DNA of 14,566 nucleotides from Acidobacteriaceae bacterium (lineage in GTDB: Bacteria; Acidobacteriota; Terriglobia; Terriglobales; Acidobacteriaceae). Positions 14,228 through 14,566 of the stretch are shown here, in pieces (position 1 is the stretch's first letter; each line of letters begins with the position of its first letter). A program made the translations under genes and the position numbers. The notes under the pieces were generated by a model. The model saw nothing but the letters and a program-made list of their open reading frames with translations. It searched no databases and was not told where the DNA came from. Location of the stretch: assembly GCA_030049955.1 (NCBI GenBank), contig JASIJX010000326.1:1-14566 (forward strand), written 5' to 3'.

Positions 14228-14257
14228 ATCGTAACAAGGAGAAATCACAGCTGTCAA
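14228..14257 (-). promoter_or_regulatory. Candidate promoter of the TonB-dependent receptor
   Basis: On the minus strand: TTGACA (14252-14257), 18-bp spacer, TACGAT (14228-14233, 4 of 6). The start would fall near 14221, giving a leader of about 50 nt. Confidence 0.45.
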
Positions 14258-14526
14258 TAGAAATTTGTGTCCTGTCTTGAAGAGCGCCGTATCCCCTCGT
14301 CGCCTTAAGGATATTCTGCGGGCGGCCTATCGGCAACGTGATATTATCCGCGATGTTTCACACTTTTGACGCGCGATGTGAGAAGCCGGACCTCTCAAAT
14401 CTCGCAGTCAATTACATGCTGCAGCAGGAGTTGATTGACAGAGCTGGCTATCCAACATATGATTAGCGTTCTTGGGACCGCTATCATTTTCTTGACACAA
14501 GGTCAACGACCTAAAAAGGGAGCCAA
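14258..14526. other. Intergenic region between the receptor and a rightward gene
   Basis: With the receptor leader this makes a gap of about 350 bp. A 37-codon frame (14353-14466, plus) has no ribosome site and is probably chance or a remnant. GTCAAT (14407-14412) and ATTGAC (14434-14439) form an inverted repeat with a 21-nt spacer. TTGAC-N5-GTCAA (14492-14506) is a compact palindrome about 20 bp before the next ATG and may be an operator. No RNA gene is seen. Confidence 0.4.
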
Positions 14527-14566
14527 ATGTTGAAAGGGCCGATAAGAATTACTCCGCGAGTTTCTA
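14527..14566 (+). CDS. Start of a rightward gene, truncated by the window edge
   Basis: ATG at 14527 with GGGAG 4-5 nt upstream. The 13 visible codons read MLKGPIRITPRVS and stay open to the end. A TTGACA box lies 30 nt upstream but lacks a good -10 at the right distance. The function cannot be judged. Confidence 0.4.
   Translation, partial: MLKGPIRITPRVS

Noticed and set aside
14353..14466. 37-codon plus-strand frame in the right intergenic region
   Set aside because: No ribosome site, no recognisable motif, and of a length expected by chance.

Overview
The window looks like a chromosomal carbohydrate-utilisation locus of a soil Acidobacterium (Terriglobia/Acidobacteriaceae type). This is an inference from three things: a very large TonB-dependent receptor with an N-terminal carboxypeptidase-regulatory-like domain and no SusD partner, several exported glycoside hydrolases with Tat or Sec signals, and moderately GC-rich codon use. 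No rRNA, tRNA or CRISPR array was seen.

Layout. Positions 1-1869 (+): a ROK-family sugar kinase cut by the window edge, a possible 44-residue coupled ORF, and a cupin-type glucose-6-phosphate isomerase. Positions 1870-4879 (-): a GH3 beta-glucosidase-like exported enzyme followed 4 nt later by a DeoR/GlpR repressor. The repressor's last base abuts the last base of the isomerase gene. Positions 4880-5128: an AT-rich divergent control region with phased repeats and an inverted repeat. Positions 5129-6400 (+): a Tat-exported GH99-like (WbsX-type) enzyme. Positions 8905-10539 (-): a Tat-exported clan GH-A (GH5-like) glycosidase. Positions 10705-14172 (-): the TonB-dependent receptor. From 14527 (+): the first codons of another gene.

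Between the GH99-like and GH5-like genes sits an intact 2377-bp mobile element (6509-8885). It has perfect 19-bp terminal inverted repeats and an 8-bp target duplication (CGATTTTC). Its DDE transposase resembles the long IS1-like group, but the element is at least twice the size of an ordinary IS1. The extra length holds four small passenger genes in two convergent, 3'-overlapping pairs: 74 aa(+)/162 aa(-) on the left and 61 aa(+)/56 aa(-) on the right. It also holds a central bidirectional control region. The transposase promoter is near-consensus and lies so close to the ATG that the mRNA should be leaderless or nearly so. The 162-aa gene has a long leader with a 13-codon ORF. The 56-aa gene has its ribosome binding site inside a perfect inverted repeat. 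This passenger-carrying element is the most unusual object in the window.

Working model (inference): the receptor imports oligosaccharides, the GH3, GH5-like and GH99-like enzymes trim them in or beyond the periplasm, and the ROK kinase and cupin isomerase feed the released hexose into glycolysis as fructose 6-phosphate. The DeoR protein senses a sugar phosphate and probably controls at least the GH3-deoR operon and the divergent GH99-like gene.
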